Under the pieces are notes generated by a model. That model made no database searches. It worked only from the letters and a program-made list of their open reading frames with translations, and was not told the DNA's origin. Positions 1 through 8,345 of a stretch of 64,000 nucleotides of DNA are shown here, piece after piece. Origin of the DNA: Allobosea sp. 117 (GTDB taxonomy: Bacteria; Pseudomonadota; Alphaproteobacteria; Rhizobiales; Xanthobacteraceae). The stretch spans positions 124,001 through 188,000 of the forward strand of contig NZ_JNLC01000010.1 of assembly GCF_000702305.1 (NCBI RefSeq). The letters run 5' to 3'. Each line of letters starts with the position of its first letter. Position 1 is the first letter of the stretch. The position numbers and the translations under genes were made by a program.

Positions 1-147
1 ATAGGCGATCGAGAAGCCCTTCAGCTTCGCCGCCTTGTCCTCGACGCCCTCGACCTCCAGCCCGATGCGGTTCAGCGCATCGGTGACGTCATTCAGGGTG
101 TAGTCGCCGGCAAGATGCTCGCGCAGCCAGGAGAGGGTGAATTTCAT
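1..147 (-). CDS. pheT: Phenylalanine--tRNA ligase beta subunit, N-terminal fragment
   Basis: Only the first 49 codons lie in the window; the gene runs off the left edge. The start reads [12 protein letters not shown], followed by a segment ending [13 protein letters not shown], which is the usual amino end of bacterial PheT just before its tRNA-binding (EMAP-like) domain. PheT pairs with PheS to form the heterotetrameric enzyme that charges tRNA-Phe. The ATG lies three bases beyond the stop codon of a small intervening gene, and no good Shine-Dalgarno is visible, so translational coupling to that gene is likely (inference). Confidence 0.9.
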   Translation of the reverse strand, partial: MKFTLSWLREHLAGDYTLNDVTDALNRIGLEVEGVEDKAAKLKGFSIAY

Positions 148-150
148 GGT

Positions 151-387
151 CTACTTGAACCCGTAGGTTTCTTTGAGGACATCAAACAGCTCTTTCGCTG
201 CTTCTTCGCCCAGTTGAATAGTCTGGCTTAGCTTCCCGGGGTTCTCCCGATCGTCGGAGCCGTGCGTGTCGATCTGCACAATACGAGTTGACCCGGCTGT
301 GTCGAAAACCTTTATCCGAGCAACAACTTGCGTTGGTTGTAGGGTTCCCTTTGAGTCTACTCGGGAAACTGATTTGATCCACGCCAC
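151..387 (-). CDS. Small unidentified protein inserted between pheS and pheT
   Basis: This 78-residue protein is not recognised. It begins MAWIKSVSRVDSKG and ends LKETYGFK. It has no signal peptide, membrane segment or cysteine, and looks like a small soluble alpha/beta protein. The start is GTG, preceded at good spacing by a clear Shine-Dalgarno (CGGAGG). It sits 21 bp after pheS and 3 bp before pheT on the same strand, so it should be cotranscribed with them. Its base composition is visibly less GC-rich than its neighbours, with many AAA, GTA and TTT codons, suggesting later acquisition. pheS and pheT are normally adjacent, so this is an intruder in a conserved pair. Function unknown. Confidence 0.7.
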   Translation of the reverse strand: MAWIKSVSRVDSKGTLQPTQVVARIKVFDTAGSTRIVQIDTHGSDDRENPGKLSQTIQLGEEAAKELFDVLKETYGFK

Positions 388-408
388 GTCAGCCTCCGTT
401 TAATCGCA

Positions 409-1509
409 TCACGCGCTCAACCCACCCGCCAGCGTCGGGAAGTCGAGCGGGCGGAAGCCGTAATGGGAGAGCCAGCGGACATCCGCCTCGAAGAAGGCGC
501 GCAGGTCCGGCATGCCGTATTTGAGCATGGCGATGCGGTCGATCCCCATGCCCCAGGCGAAGCCCTGATATTCGTCCGGGTCGAGACCGCAATTGCGTAG
601 CACGTTGGGGTGCACCATGCCGCAGCCGAGGATCTCCAGCCAGTCATTGCCCTCGCCGAAGCGGATCTCGCCGGGGCGCGAGCGGTCGCACTGGATGTCG
701 ACCTCCATCGACGGCTCGGTGAAGGGGAAGAAGCTCGGGCGGAAGCGCATCTTCACGCCGTCGACCTCGAAGAACGCCTTGCAGAACTCCTCGAGGATCC
801 ACTTCAGGTGGCCGAGATGCGAGCCCTTGTCGATGACGAGGCCCTCGACCTGATGGAACATCGGCGTGTGCGTCTGGTCACTGTCGGAGCGATAGGTGCG
901 GCCGGGGCAGATCACGCGGATCGGCGGCCTCGATGACAGCATGGTGCGCACCTGCACCGGCGAGGTGTGGGTGCGCAGCACGAGCCGCGAGCCGTCCTCC
1001 TTGGTCGGCAGGTAGAAGGTGTCGTGCATCTCGCGCGCCGGGTGCCCCTCGGGGAAGTTCAGCGCGGTGAAATTGTGGAAGTCGTCCTCGATGTCCGGGC
1101 CTTCGGCCACCGAGAAGCCCATGTCGGCGAAGATGGCGGTGAGCTCGTCCACCACCTGGCTGATCGGGTGCACGCGGCCCGTTTCGGCCGGCGCCTCGCG
1201 CACAGGGAGCGAGACGTCGACGCGCTCGGTCTCCAGCCGCTGCGCCAGCGCGGCAGCCTTGAGTTCGGCGCGGCGGGCGGCGATCGCCTCGCCCACCCGG
1301 TCGCGCAGGCCGTTGATGGCGGGGCCGGCGGTCTTGCGCTCCTCCGGGCTCATGCCGCCGAGGCTCTTCAGGAGCTCGGAAACCGAGCCCTTCTTGCCGA
1401 GCGCCGCGACGCGCACCGCTTCCAGCGCGGGCTCGTCGGCGGCCGCCACTATGGCGGCGGTGAGTTCGGCTTCCAGCGCGGCGAGGTCGGGAAGGGCGGC
1501 GACGGACAT
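409..1509 (-). CDS. pheS: Phenylalanine--tRNA ligase alpha subunit
   Basis: Catalytic subunit of the class II enzyme that attaches phenylalanine to tRNA-Phe. At 366 residues it is slightly longer than typical PheS. An N-terminal coiled-coil arm is followed by the catalytic core with [19 protein letters not shown], the motif 2 region FHQVEG and motif 3 [14 protein letters not shown]. Two in-frame ATGs lie six bases apart. The inner one at 1509 is chosen because GAGGA lies six bases upstream of it, whereas it abuts the outer one at 1515 directly. The gene follows rplT, but a hairpin terminator and a promoter-like sequence lie between them. Confidence 0.97.
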   Translation of the reverse strand: MSVAALPDLAALEAELTAAIVAAADEPALEAVRVAALGKKGSVSELLKSLGGMSPEERKTAGPAINGLRDRVGEAIAARRAELKAAALAQRLETERVDVSLPVREAPAETGRVHPISQVVDELTAIFADMGFSVAEGPDIEDDFHNFTALNFPEGHPAREMHDTFYLPTKEDGSRLVLRTHTSPVQVRTMLSSRPPIRVICPGRTYRSDSDQTHTPMFHQVEGLVIDKGSHLGHLKWILEEFCKAFFEVDGVKMRFRPSFFPFTEPSMEVDIQCDRSRPGEIRFGEGNDWLEILGCGMVHPNVLRNCGLDPDEYQGFAWGMGIDRIAMLKYGMPDLRAFFEADVRWLSHYGFRPLDFPTLAGGLSA

Positions 1510-1539
1510 GGACATTCCTCAGAAGGCGGCTGCGCGGCG

Positions 1540-1568
1540 CTTATAGCGGGGCCGGATGCCGGCGCAAA
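1540..1568 (-). promoter_or_regulatory. Candidate sigma70 promoter for pheS
   Basis: On the minus strand TTTGCG (1568-1563), a 17-bp spacer and TATAAG (1545-1540) form a plausible housekeeping promoter about 30 bp before the pheS start, immediately after the terminator-like hairpin. The -10 is good and the -35 is weak. Confidence 0.4.
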
Positions 1569-1587
1569 GCAGGGGGTAACAACGCGA

Positions 1588-1616
1588 AAAGCCCCAACGC
1601 TCGCGCGCGGGGCTTT
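1588..1616 (-). terminator. Intrinsic terminator or attenuator between rplT and pheS
   Basis: Arms AAAGCCCC (1588-1595) and GGGGCTTT (1609-1616) give an 8-bp stem with a 13-base loop. On the minus strand the second arm runs into a short T tract. It should end or attenuate rpmI-rplT transcription before pheS. I see no phenylalanine-rich leader peptide. Confidence 0.6.
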
Positions 1617-1644
1617 CCAGCTTTCGGTCCCGGCGGTCGGGAGA

Positions 1645-2013
1645 TCAGGCGGCCTGCTTTTCCAGCGCGGCCTTGGCCTGCTCGACCAGCGCCTTGAAGG
1701 CGTCGGGCTCGTGGATCGCGATGTCCGAGAGCACCTTGCGGTCGACCTCGATCCCGGCCTTGCCGAGACCGTCGATAAATCGGCCATAGGTGAAGCCGAG
1801 CTCGCGGGTCGCCGCGTTGATGCGCTGGATCCACAGGGCGCGGAAGTTGCGCTTCTTCACCTTGCGGTCGCGATAGGCGTATTGCTGCGCCTTCTCCACC
1901 GCCTGCTTGGCGACGCGGATGGTATTCTTGCGGCGGCCGAAATAACCCTTCGCAGCCTTCAGCACCTTCTTGTGCTTGGCATGGGAGGTTACGCCGCGCT
2001 TGACACGGGCCAT
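1645..2013 (-). CDS. rplT: 50S ribosomal protein L20
   Basis: L20 binds 23S rRNA early in large-subunit assembly. The 122-residue product starts [16 protein letters not shown] and contains the conserved [11 protein letters not shown] and [13 protein letters not shown] segments, with the usual very basic N-terminal extension and a C-terminal globular part. It lies 33 bp downstream of rpmI in the standard L35-L20 order. In many bacteria L20 represses its own operon by binding the leader mRNA; that site cannot be judged here. Confidence 0.98.
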   Translation of the reverse strand: MARVKRGVTSHAKHKKVLKAAKGYFGRRKNTIRVAKQAVEKAQQYAYRDRKVKKRNFRALWIQRINAATRELGFTYGRFIDGLGKAGIEVDRKVLSDIAIHEPDAFKALVEQAKAALEKQAA

Positions 2014-2046
2014 GGGAATTCTCCTGGTACGGGCTAAGGGCTGGCG

Positions 2047-2247
2047 TCAGCCGTTGGGCAGAAAATACTTCCGGACCACGACCGCGTCGGGCTCCGCCAT
2101 GACGGTGGTGCCGCGCTGGTTCCGGATCTGCTTGGTGGTGCGCTTGATCATGCCGTGGCGCTTGCCCGCCTGGGCGGTGATCACCTTGCCGGTGCCGGAG
2201 AGCTTGAAGCGCTTCTTCGCTCCGGACTTGGTCTTCATCTTGGGCAT
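2047..2247 (-). CDS. rpmI: 50S ribosomal protein L35
   Basis: A 66-residue basic ribosomal protein beginning [16 protein letters not shown] and ending [11 protein letters not shown], typical of L35 in length and sequence. The reading frame is open further upstream, but those residues do not resemble L35, so the internal ATG at 2247 is used. It is the first gene of the L35-L20 pair. infC, often the preceding gene, is not adjacent here. Confidence 0.97.
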   Translation of the reverse strand: MPKMKTKSGAKKRFKLSGTGKVITAQAGKRHGMIKRTTKQIRNQRGTTVMAEPDAVVVRKYFLPNG

Positions 2248-2366
2248 TTGGCTCGTCTCCACGGCCGGCGTCACTCCCGCGAGGGGGCCACCCAGCCTGA
2301 TTGCTAGTGTGAGCGTTCGAACCGCCACGGCAGCCCTGATTAGCCGGGCGGTTCGGAAGGCCGCAC

Positions 2367-2395
2367 CCTCTACAGGAGCGCGGCCGCAATTTCAA
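2367..2395 (-). promoter_or_regulatory. Candidate sigma70 promoter for rpmI-rplT
   Basis: TTGAAA (2395-2390), a 17-bp spacer and TAGAGG (2372-2367) on the minus strand would give a leader of roughly 110 bases before rpmI. The -35 and spacing are good and the -10 is poor. Confidence 0.4.
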
Positions 2396-2420
2396 GGGTA
2401 GGCGCCGTTTCATAGGCGGG

Positions 2421-2446
2421 GACGCCGCGCGGTGGCGCGCGGCGTC
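2421..2446 (-). terminator. GC-rich hairpin downstream of the SH3 gene
   Basis: A perfect 11-bp inverted repeat (GACGCCGCGCG with its complement) around a GTGG loop lies 22 bp after the stop of the upstream SH3/proline-rich gene. No T tract follows, so it may act as a transcript end only with Rho or as a 3' stabiliser. Confidence 0.4.
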
Positions 2447-2467
2447 CGGTGTTTCGCCTCCGCCGGG

Positions 2468-3304
2468 CTACTGGTTCGGCGGGCAGGGCGCGCCCGAAGG
2501 ACAGATGCGCTGCTGCTGGTTGCCGCCCTGCGGAGGCGGCGTGTAGCGCGGCGCCGGCCGGCCCTGCTGAGGCTGCCCCTGCTGCGGAGGCGGACCGCCC
2601 TGCGGCGGCTGCGGCTGCGGCGGACGTCCCTGCTGAGGCGGCGGACCACCCTGAGGCGGCCGGTAGTTTGGCGGCGGATAGCCCTGCGGGGGCCGCGTCT
2701 GCGGCGGGGGGCCGCCCTGCGGCGGCCGATAATTCGGCGGCGGGTATCCCTGCGGCGGCGGTCCACCCTGAGGCGGACGATAGCCGCCCTGCGGCGGGTA
2801 GCCTTGCGGCGGCCGGTAGTTCGGCGGATAGCCCTGCGGCGGCGGATAATAGCCCGGACCGCCGGGCGGCGGATAATAGCCTCCGGGAGGCGGCCCGCGG
2901 CGCGGCGGCGGCGGTCCCCAGCGGTCATAGGTGGAGTACCAGGAACGCCCGCGATAATAGCGCCCCCAGTAATTGTCGAAATCGAAGGTGACGATCGGCA
3001 CGCCGACCGTCGGCGCATAGTCCGGCAGCATCACGCGGCGCCCGCGATACTCATACTGGACGTAGCGGCCGGCGACCCAGCCGCGATAGCCGCGCCAGTC
3101 GACATCGCACCAGGAGATGTCCTGCAGGCAGCCGAACACCTCGAGCGGCGTTCCGGCCTGAAGCACCGCCACCGGCGGATAGGCGGTGCTCGGTCCCGAT
3201 CTGAGATTGACGTTCGCGGTAACGAAGCCGTCCTGCGCCTGTGCGGCGCCAGCACCCACCGAGAGGGCCAGGCTGAGGCCCACCCCGGCTAACCATCTTC
3301 TCAT
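2468..3304 (-). CDS. Exported SH3-domain protein with proline/glycine-rich tail
   Basis: A 278-residue secreted or periplasmic protein. A signal peptide (MRRWLAGVGLSLALS to AAQAQ) is followed at about residues 25-90 by a bacterial SH3 domain with NLRSGPSTAYPPVAVL, CLQDISWCDVDW and GWVAGRYV. After a tyrosine- and tryptophan-rich linker, the last ~140 residues are low-complexity PPQGYPPPNYRPPQGG-type repeats. SH3 domains of this type often bind cell-wall peptides, and such tails occur in envelope proteins of this order; a precise role is not known. An ATG at 3316 gives four extra residues; the inner start is preferred because the signal peptide begins directly. Confidence 0.85.
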   Translation of the reverse strand: MRRWLAGVGLSLALSVGAGAAQAQDGFVTANVNLRSGPSTAYPPVAVLQAGTPLEVFGCLQDISWCDVDWRGYRGWVAGRYVQYEYRGRRVMLPDYAPTVGVPIVTFDFDNYWGRYYRGRSWYSTYDRWGPPPPRRGPPPGGYYPPPGGPGYYPPPQGYPPNYRPPQGYPPQGGYRPPQGGPPPQGYPPPNYRPPQGGPPPQTRPPQGYPPPNYRPPQGGPPPQQGRPPQPQPPQGGPPPQQGQPQQGRPAPRYTPPPQGGNQQQRICPSGAPCPPNQ

Positions 3305-3381
3305 CGCACTCTCCACCCGCGTGTCTCCACGCGCACTCTAGACGCCGACGCGGTGATTTCCGCTTTGATGTGAGGCGGTTT

Positions 3382-3396
3382 CATGTTGCCAACATG
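3382..3396. promoter_or_regulatory. Palindrome in the divergent SH3/uppP intergenic region
   Basis: CATGTT-GCC-AACATG is a perfect 6-bp inverted repeat. It overlaps a direct repeat, ATGTTGCCA twice with a two-base gap. It lies between the two divergent genes and has operator-like geometry. No regulator can be named. Confidence 0.35.
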
Positions 3397-3535
3397 TTGC
3401 CACCGCGCCGAAATGGCGGAAACACGACGCTGCGTCACGTTGCCTGACGTCCACGAAGCAGACAGGATGGCTTGCTAGACACCATTGCGTGCCCGCTGCC
3501 AACCCTCACCGCCGCTTTTCCCGGATCCCCCGCCA

Positions 3536-4342
3536 ATGACATTCGGCACTTTGCTCGAAGCGCTGCTGCTCGGCCTGCTCGAAGGCTTCACCGAGTTCCT
3601 CCCGGTATCCTCGACCGGCCACATTCTGCTCGCCGGCCATTTCCTCGGCTTCGAAAGCACCGGCAAGACCTTCGAGGTGCTGATCCAGCTCGGCGCCATC
3701 CTCGCCATCGTTGTGGTCTATTTCTCGCGCTTCTGGCACGTGCTGATCACGCTGCCGTCGAGCGCGCGCTCGCGCAATTTCGTCCTCGGCATCCTCATCG
3801 CCTTCCTGCCCGCAGCGGTGATCGGCGCGCTCGCCCACGGCTTCATCAAGAGCGTGCTGTTCGAATCGCCGGGGCTGATCTGCGTGATGCTGATCCTCGG
3901 CGGCATCGTGCTGTTGTGGATCGACACGGTGACGCTGAAGCCGCGCTTCCTCGACGCCATGGCGTTCCCGCCCTCGCTCGCCTTCCGCGTCGGCCTGTTC
4001 CAGTGCCTCGCCATGATCCCGGGCGTATCGCGCTCGGGCTCGACCATCGTCGGCGGCCTGCTGATGGGGGCGAGCAAGCCTGCGGCGGCCGAGTTCTCGT
4101 TCTTCCTGGCGCTGCCGACCATGGCCGGCGCCTTCGCCTACGACCTCTACAAGAACCGCGACGTGCTTTCCTTCGACGACGGGATCATCATCGTCGTCGG
4201 CTTCGTCGCCGCCTTCTTCGCGGCGGTGCTGGTGGTGCGCAGTCTGATCGCCTTCGTCTCGCGCCACGGCCTGACGCCGTTCGGCTGGTGGCGCATCGCG
4301 GTGGGCGGCATCGGGCTCGTCGCCCTGGCGCTGGTCGGCTGA
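3536..4342 (+). CDS. uppP: Undecaprenyl-diphosphatase (UppP/BacA family)
   Basis: An integral inner-membrane phosphatase that converts undecaprenyl pyrophosphate to the monophosphate, recycling the lipid carrier for peptidoglycan and other envelope glycans. Overproduction in other bacteria gives bacitracin resistance. The 268-residue product has both family signatures: [14 protein letters not shown] (residues 16-29) and [10 protein letters not shown] (about 161-170), with the catalytic Glu, His and Arg positions, and about eight hydrophobic segments. The frame opens at a TTG at 3485, but the ATG at 3536 matches the family N-terminus. Confidence 0.95.
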   Translation: MTFGTLLEALLLGLLEGFTEFLPVSSTGHILLAGHFLGFESTGKTFEVLIQLGAILAIVVVYFSRFWHVLITLPSSARSRNFVLGILIAFLPAAVIGALAHGFIKSVLFESPGLICVMLILGGIVLLWIDTVTLKPRFLDAMAFPPSLAFRVGLFQCLAMIPGVSRSGSTIVGGLLMGASKPAAAEFSFFLALPTMAGAFAYDLYKNRDVLSFDDGIIIVVGFVAAFFAAVLVVRSLIAFVSRHGLTPFGWWRIAVGGIGLVALALVG

Positions 4343-4343
4343 A

Positions 4344-4372
4344 GGCCGGCCGCCAGCGGCTCAGGGCCGGCC
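4344..4372. terminator. Possible bidirectional terminator between convergent genes
   Basis: GGCCGGCC at 4344-4351 and again at 4365-4372 can pair to an 8-bp stem with a 13-base loop. It sits between the convergent uppP and SDR genes. There is no T tract on either side. Confidence 0.3.
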
Positions 4373-4380
4373 GAGCCGGC

Positions 4381-5412
4381 TCACGCCTCTTCGGGGTGGG
4401 TGAACTGGCCGGCCTTGCGGTAGCGCCACAGATAGCCCGGCAGCACGGCGCCGAGCGCGGTCGGCGGGACGCCGAGGCCTTCGAGCGTCCGGCCCTCGGC
4501 CTCTGCCGCCGCCGAGACGACATTGTCGTGCGCCAGCAGCTTGACCTGGTCGCGCGTCAGCATCGGCTTCGGCAGGCATTCCATGACCCCGGCCATCACC
4601 GAGGCGACGCCGAACGGGATGGGCACGAGGGCGCGCTTGCGGTCGATCTCCTTGAGCATCAGCTCCATCAGCTCGCGGAAGCTGCGCACCTCCGGCCCGC
4701 CGAGCTCATAGACGCGCTCCGGCGGGGCCTTGCCGTCGACCGCCTTGGCGATGGCGTCGGCGACGTCGCCGACGAACACCGGCTGGAAGCGCGTGTGGCC
4801 GCCGCCGATCAGCGGCAGGGCCGGCGCCAGCCGTGCCAGCGCGGCGAAGCGGTTGAAGAAATCGTCCTCCGGGCCGAACACGATGGAGGGGCGCATCACC
4901 ACCGCCTCCGGCACCGCCTCGAAGGCGGCCGCCTCGCCCGCCGCCTTGGTGCGGGCATAGACCGATTCGGAGGCGGCATCGGCGCCGATCGCCGAGACAT
5001 GGACAAGCCGCGCGCCGACTTCGCGCGCCGCCTGAGCCACCTGGCGCGCGCCGAAGGACTGCACGGCCTCGAAGCTCTGCCGGCCTCCCTCCTGAAGGAT
5101 GCCGACGAGATTGACGATGACCTCCGAACCTTCGGCGGCACGCAGCACCGAGGCGGGATAGCGCAGATTGGCCTGTATCGGATTGATCTGGCCGACGATT
5201 CCCAGCGGCTGCAGATGGCCGGCGAGGTCAGGCCGGCGGACCGCGACGCGCACCCGCCAGCCGAGGCGCGCCAGCGCGCGCACCACGTGACGCCCGATGA
5301 AGCCGGAGCCGCCATAGACGGTGACCATGCGCTCCATCGGCGCGGCGCGGCGCACCAGAGTGGCTTCGTCCGGCAGCGGCAGCTCTTCCAGCATGGTGGT
5401 GGCGTCGACCAT
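4381..5412 (-). CDS. NAD(P)-binding SDR, complex I NDUFA9-like family
   Basis: A 343-residue atypical short-chain dehydrogenase. The Rossmann motif VYGGSGFIGRHV (about residues 32-43) is followed by VNLVGILQEGG, a YARTKAAGE segment holding the YxxxK pair, and PSIVFGPEDDFFNRF, the pattern of the NDUFA9/39-kDa family of alphaproteobacteria. NDUFA9 is an accessory subunit of mitochondrial complex I. For bacterial members the role is unclear, so no gene name is given. The start at 5412 is preceded by AAAGGGGA; upstream in-frame codons are low-quality sequence. It converges with uppP. Confidence 0.85.
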   Translation of the reverse strand: MVDATTMLEELPLPDEATLVRRAAPMERMVTVYGGSGFIGRHVVRALARLGWRVRVAVRRPDLAGHLQPLGIVGQINPIQANLRYPASVLRAAEGSEVIVNLVGILQEGGRQSFEAVQSFGARQVAQAAREVGARLVHVSAIGADAASESVYARTKAAGEAAAFEAVPEAVVMRPSIVFGPEDDFFNRFAALARLAPALPLIGGGHTRFQPVFVGDVADAIAKAVDGKAPPERVYELGGPEVRSFRELMELMLKEIDRKRALVPIPFGVASVMAGVMECLPKPMLTRDQVKLLAHDNVVSAAAEAEGRTLEGLGVPPTALGAVLPGYLWRYRKAGQFTHPEEA

Positions 5413-5652
5413 CGCGTTCCCCTTTGTCCGCTCGACGATTAGCGCGCGCCCGTTTCCCCGTCCAGCGCCGCAGAGCCGGGCACGACCGGCAGCGCCGATT
5501 TGGCGCGGGCGGCTGCGCCGCCGCACCGAGTCGGAGCCGTGCGCGTGCCCGATCCGGCCGCGGGACCGGAGCGGTACGTGGCCCGCCGCCGTGCGCAAGG
5601 CGGCTTTTCGCGGGAATTCGGAATGTTTTCCCGGCGCGGCGGCAAAGCCTCG

Positions 5653-5682
5653 TTGACAAGCCTCCCGGCCCCCGACTATGTG
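5653..5682 (+). promoter_or_regulatory. Sigma70-type promoter of the tRNA-Leu gene
   Basis: A perfect TTGACA (5653-5658) is followed after 17-18 bp by CTATGTG (-10 at about 5676-5682). Initiation near 5689 would begin some 18 bases before the mature tRNA end. It is the best housekeeping promoter match noticed in the window. Confidence 0.7.
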
Positions 5683-5706
5683 TCGCCGCCGTGCGTGATC
5701 GCACGT

Positions 5707-5791
5707 GCCCAGGTGGCGGAATTGGTAGACGCGCTGGTTTCAGGTACCAGTGGGTAACACCGTGGAGGTTCGAGTCCTCTCCTGGGCACCA
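5707..5791 (+). tRNA. tRNA-Leu (anticodon CAG)
   Basis: An 85-base tRNA gene. The acceptor arms GCCCAGG (5707-5713) and CCTGGGC (5781-5787) pair perfectly, with discriminator A and an encoded CCA (5789-5791). The anticodon stem CTGGT/ACCAG encloses the loop TTCAGGT, anticodon CAG at 5741-5743. The long variable arm and GGTTCGAGTCC T-loop fit leucine tRNA. It reads CUG codons, the commonest leucine codon in this GC-rich genome. No att-site duplication or integrase was noticed next to it. Confidence 0.98.
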
Positions 5792-6029
5792 TTCATTTCC
5801 CGCCCGCTTTCCCAATTGAGGGTGTTCTCGGTCGCTGCCGGAGCGGGCTGGGCTGGGCGGTGGACGGTGCATGGCAGGCATTGCGGCCGACATGCTTGCC
5901 TTCGAACGGTAGGCAAGCTCTCGCTTATGCTATCGTCGTGAAATCCCGACCTGTGGCCTGCCAACCGCAGCGACGCCGGTCGGGTCGGGCGTTCGGTATC
6001 GTTTCTCTTTGGGTTCTGCGGGCTGAGGC

Positions 6030-7058
6030 ATGACGCCGGTTCATGTGAATGCGCGTGTCCTGTCCGTCGCGTCGAATGGTCAGAGGCGTGTCGCCGAGGA
6101 AATAATCACGCGGCTGCCGTCCGCGATTCCGGTGGCGCCGCACGGCGCCGCCTCGGGCGTTCGCGGCCATCTGTGGGAGCAGGGGCCGCTGCTGCTGAAG
6201 ACGTGGGACAAGCGGCTCTGGAGCCCCTCCACCAGCGGGCCGGTCTTTCATCCCAACCACATCGTCACCGTGCACGACATCGCCTTCGTCGACGGCAGGG
6301 AGTGGTTCTCGTCGAGCTTCTCGACCCTCTACGATCAGATCACCCGCAGGCTCGCGGGCAGCGCGCGACACCTGATCACGGTGTCCGAGTTCACCCGGCA
6401 GCGCCTGATCGAGCATTACCGGGCGCACCCCGATCGCGTCACCACCATTCATTCGGGGGTGAGCCCGAATTTCGCGCCCCAGCCGCAGGATGCCGTCGCG
6501 GCGCTGCGTTCACGCATCGGGGTGGACGGCCCCTATCTCGTGGCCTTTCTCGGCTCCGACCCGCGCAAGAACACCGCCCGCGTGCTCGAGGCCTGGGCGC
6601 AGATTCATCCCCGTTTTCCCGAGGCAAGGCTGGTGACGTTCGGCCGGCTCGCCAATCCGCGCGTCTTTGCGGATGCACAGGCTTCCGGGGCGCCGATGGA
6701 CGGGGTGGTGCATGCCGGTCCCGTTTCCGATGCCGAGCTCGCCAGCCTCTATACCGGGGCGGCCGGGCTCGTGTTCCCCTCGCTCTATGAAGGGTTCGGC
6801 CTGCCGATCCTCGAGGCCGCCGCGTGCGGAAGCCCGATCCTGACGGCGGCGACGACGGCCATGCCGGAGATCAGCCCGCCGGATGCGCATCTGGTGGACC
6901 CCCGCAGCGTCGCCGATATCGCCGCTGCCATGGCGCGGTTGCTGGAGGATGCGGACGAGCCGGATGCCAGGGCGCGACGGCGCGATTTCGCCTCGGCCTT
7001 CACCTGGGAGCGGACCCGCGACGCCTATGTCGCGACCTTCGAGAAACATTTCGCCTGA
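6030..7058 (+). CDS. GT4-type (family 1) glycosyltransferase
   Basis: A 342-residue soluble GT-B glycosyltransferase of the RfaB/WbdA-like group. Residues 80-115 hold VTVHDIAFV, then SARHLITVSEFTRQRL and TIHSGVSPNF in the inter-domain region. The C-terminal donor-binding domain has AFLGSDPRKNTARVLEAW and the GLVFPSLYEGFGLPILEA motif containing the EX7E glutamates. It likely transfers a sugar from a nucleotide sugar to an envelope polysaccharide. It stands alone between a tRNA and an exporter operon, so the acceptor cannot be inferred. Confidence 0.85.
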   Translation: MTPVHVNARVLSVASNGQRRVAEEIITRLPSAIPVAPHGAASGVRGHLWEQGPLLLKTWDKRLWSPSTSGPVFHPNHIVTVHDIAFVDGREWFSSSFSTLYDQITRRLAGSARHLITVSEFTRQRLIEHYRAHPDRVTTIHSGVSPNFAPQPQDAVAALRSRIGVDGPYLVAFLGSDPRKNTARVLEAWAQIHPRFPEARLVTFGRLANPRVFADAQASGAPMDGVVHAGPVSDAELASLYTGAAGLVFPSLYEGFGLPILEAAACGSPILTAATTAMPEISPPDAHLVDPRSVADIAAAMARLLEDADEPDARARRRDFASAFTWERTRDAYVATFEKHFA

Positions 7059-7274
7059 CCGGCGCCTTCCCGGAATCGCTTCCAGAACGCTCTGCCCAGC
7101 GCCCGGCTATCGGCATCCCCGATCATCGGCAAGCGAAGAAATGCGGATGGCCGATTACCTCCCGGCAGCTTACTGATAGGCGTCGGGGGGCAGTGCATCG
7201 CATCAAGAGCGAGAGACACGCATGCCGGTCACGCAGATGCGGCCCGTTCCGGTTGCCGAGCCAGGGATGGGAGC

Positions 7275-8345
7275 ATGATGAAACCGACGAAGGGCTGGAT
7301 TCTGGCGGTGCTCGGTGCCGTGGCCATCGGGGGAGCCTATTATGGCTGGCGGCTCTATGCCGGAACCGGATTGCCCGACGGCATCGTGAGCGGCAACGGA
7401 CGGATCGAGGCGGTCGAGATCGACGTGTCGACCAAGGTCGCCGGCCGCATAAAGGAAATCCTGGTCGACGAGGGCGACTTCGTCACGGCGGGCAAGGTGC
7501 TCGCCCGCATGGACACGGTCCAGCTCGAGGCGCAGCGCCGGCAGGCGGAGGCGCAGTTGAAGCGCGCCCTGATCTCGGTCGACACGGCGAAAAGCCTCGT
7601 GGCGCAGCGCGAGGCGGAGCGCACCGTCGCCGAGGCGACCATCGCACAGCGGCAGGCCGAGCTTGACGCGGCGGAGAAGCGGCTCGCCCGGTCCTCCCAA
7701 TTGGTGAAGACGAACGCGGTCTCGCAGCAGACCGTGGACGACGACCGCGCGAGCGAGGAGAGCGGCAAGGCGGCCGTCGCCGCGGCGCAGGCGCAGCTCT
7801 CGGCGGCCGACGCGGCGATCGGGTCCGCCAAGGCCACGGTGGTGGACGCCGAGGCCGCCGTGGACGCGGCGCGCGCGGCCATCGAGAGCATCGTCGCCGA
7901 TATCGACGACAGCACGCTGGTCTCGCCCCGTGATGGGCGCGTGCAGTACCGGGTCGCGCAGCCGGGCGAGGTGCTCTCCGCCGGCGGGCGCGTGCTGAAC
8001 CTCGTCGATCTGGAGGACGTCTACATGACGTTCTTCCTCCCGACCGCGCAGGCCGGCCGCATCGCCATCGGCGCGGAGGTGCGGCTCGTGCTCGACGCTG
8101 CCCCGCAATATGTCATCCCCGCCAAGGTCAGCTTCGTGGCCGACGTCGCCCAGTTCACGCCGAAGACGGTGGAGACGGAGGAGGAGCGTCAGAAGCTGAT
8201 GTTCCGGATCAAGGCGCGGATCCCGCCCGAGCTGCTGCGCAAGCACATCCAGCACGTCAAGACCGGGCTTCCCGGCATGGCCTATGTGCGGCTCGACCCC
8301 AAGGTCGAGTGGCCGGCGAGCCTGAACGAGACGCTGGTCCAATGA
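7275..8345 (+). CDS. HlyD-family membrane fusion protein (YhiI-like)
   Basis: A periplasmic adaptor of an ABC exporter, 356 residues. One N-terminal membrane anchor (about residues 8-28) is followed by the first half-lipoyl motif [18 protein letters not shown], a long alpha-helical hairpin rich in Ala/Gln/Glu (about 85-205), the second half-lipoyl [19 protein letters not shown] and a beta-barrel domain. Its stop overlaps the start of the next gene by four bases (ATGA), so it is cotranslated with the RbbA-like ABC protein. Order and types match the E. coli yhiI-rbbA-yhhJ set. A second ATG lies one codon downstream. Confidence 0.88.
   Translation: MMKPTKGWILAVLGAVAIGGAYYGWRLYAGTGLPDGIVSGNGRIEAVEIDVSTKVAGRIKEILVDEGDFVTAGKVLARMDTVQLEAQRRQAEAQLKRALISVDTAKSLVAQREAERTVAEATIAQRQAELDAAEKRLARSSQLVKTNAVSQQTVDDDRASEESGKAAVAAAQAQLSAADAAIGSAKATVVDAEAAVDAARAAIESIVADIDDSTLVSPRDGRVQYRVAQPGEVLSAGGRVLNLVDLEDVYMTFFLPTAQAGRIAIGAEVRLVLDAAPQYVIPAKVSFVADVAQFTPKTVETEEERQKLMFRIKARIPPELLRKHIQHVKTGLPGMAYVRLDPKVEWPASLNETLVQ

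Noticed and set aside
3472-5442. A 656-codon plus-strand frame overlapping uppP and the SDR gene
   Set aside because: It is out of frame with uppP and antisense to the SDR gene, with shadow-like composition.
5707-6029. Genomic island integrated at tRNA-Leu
   Set aside because: No integrase, no duplicated tRNA 3' end and no composition shift were seen downstream.
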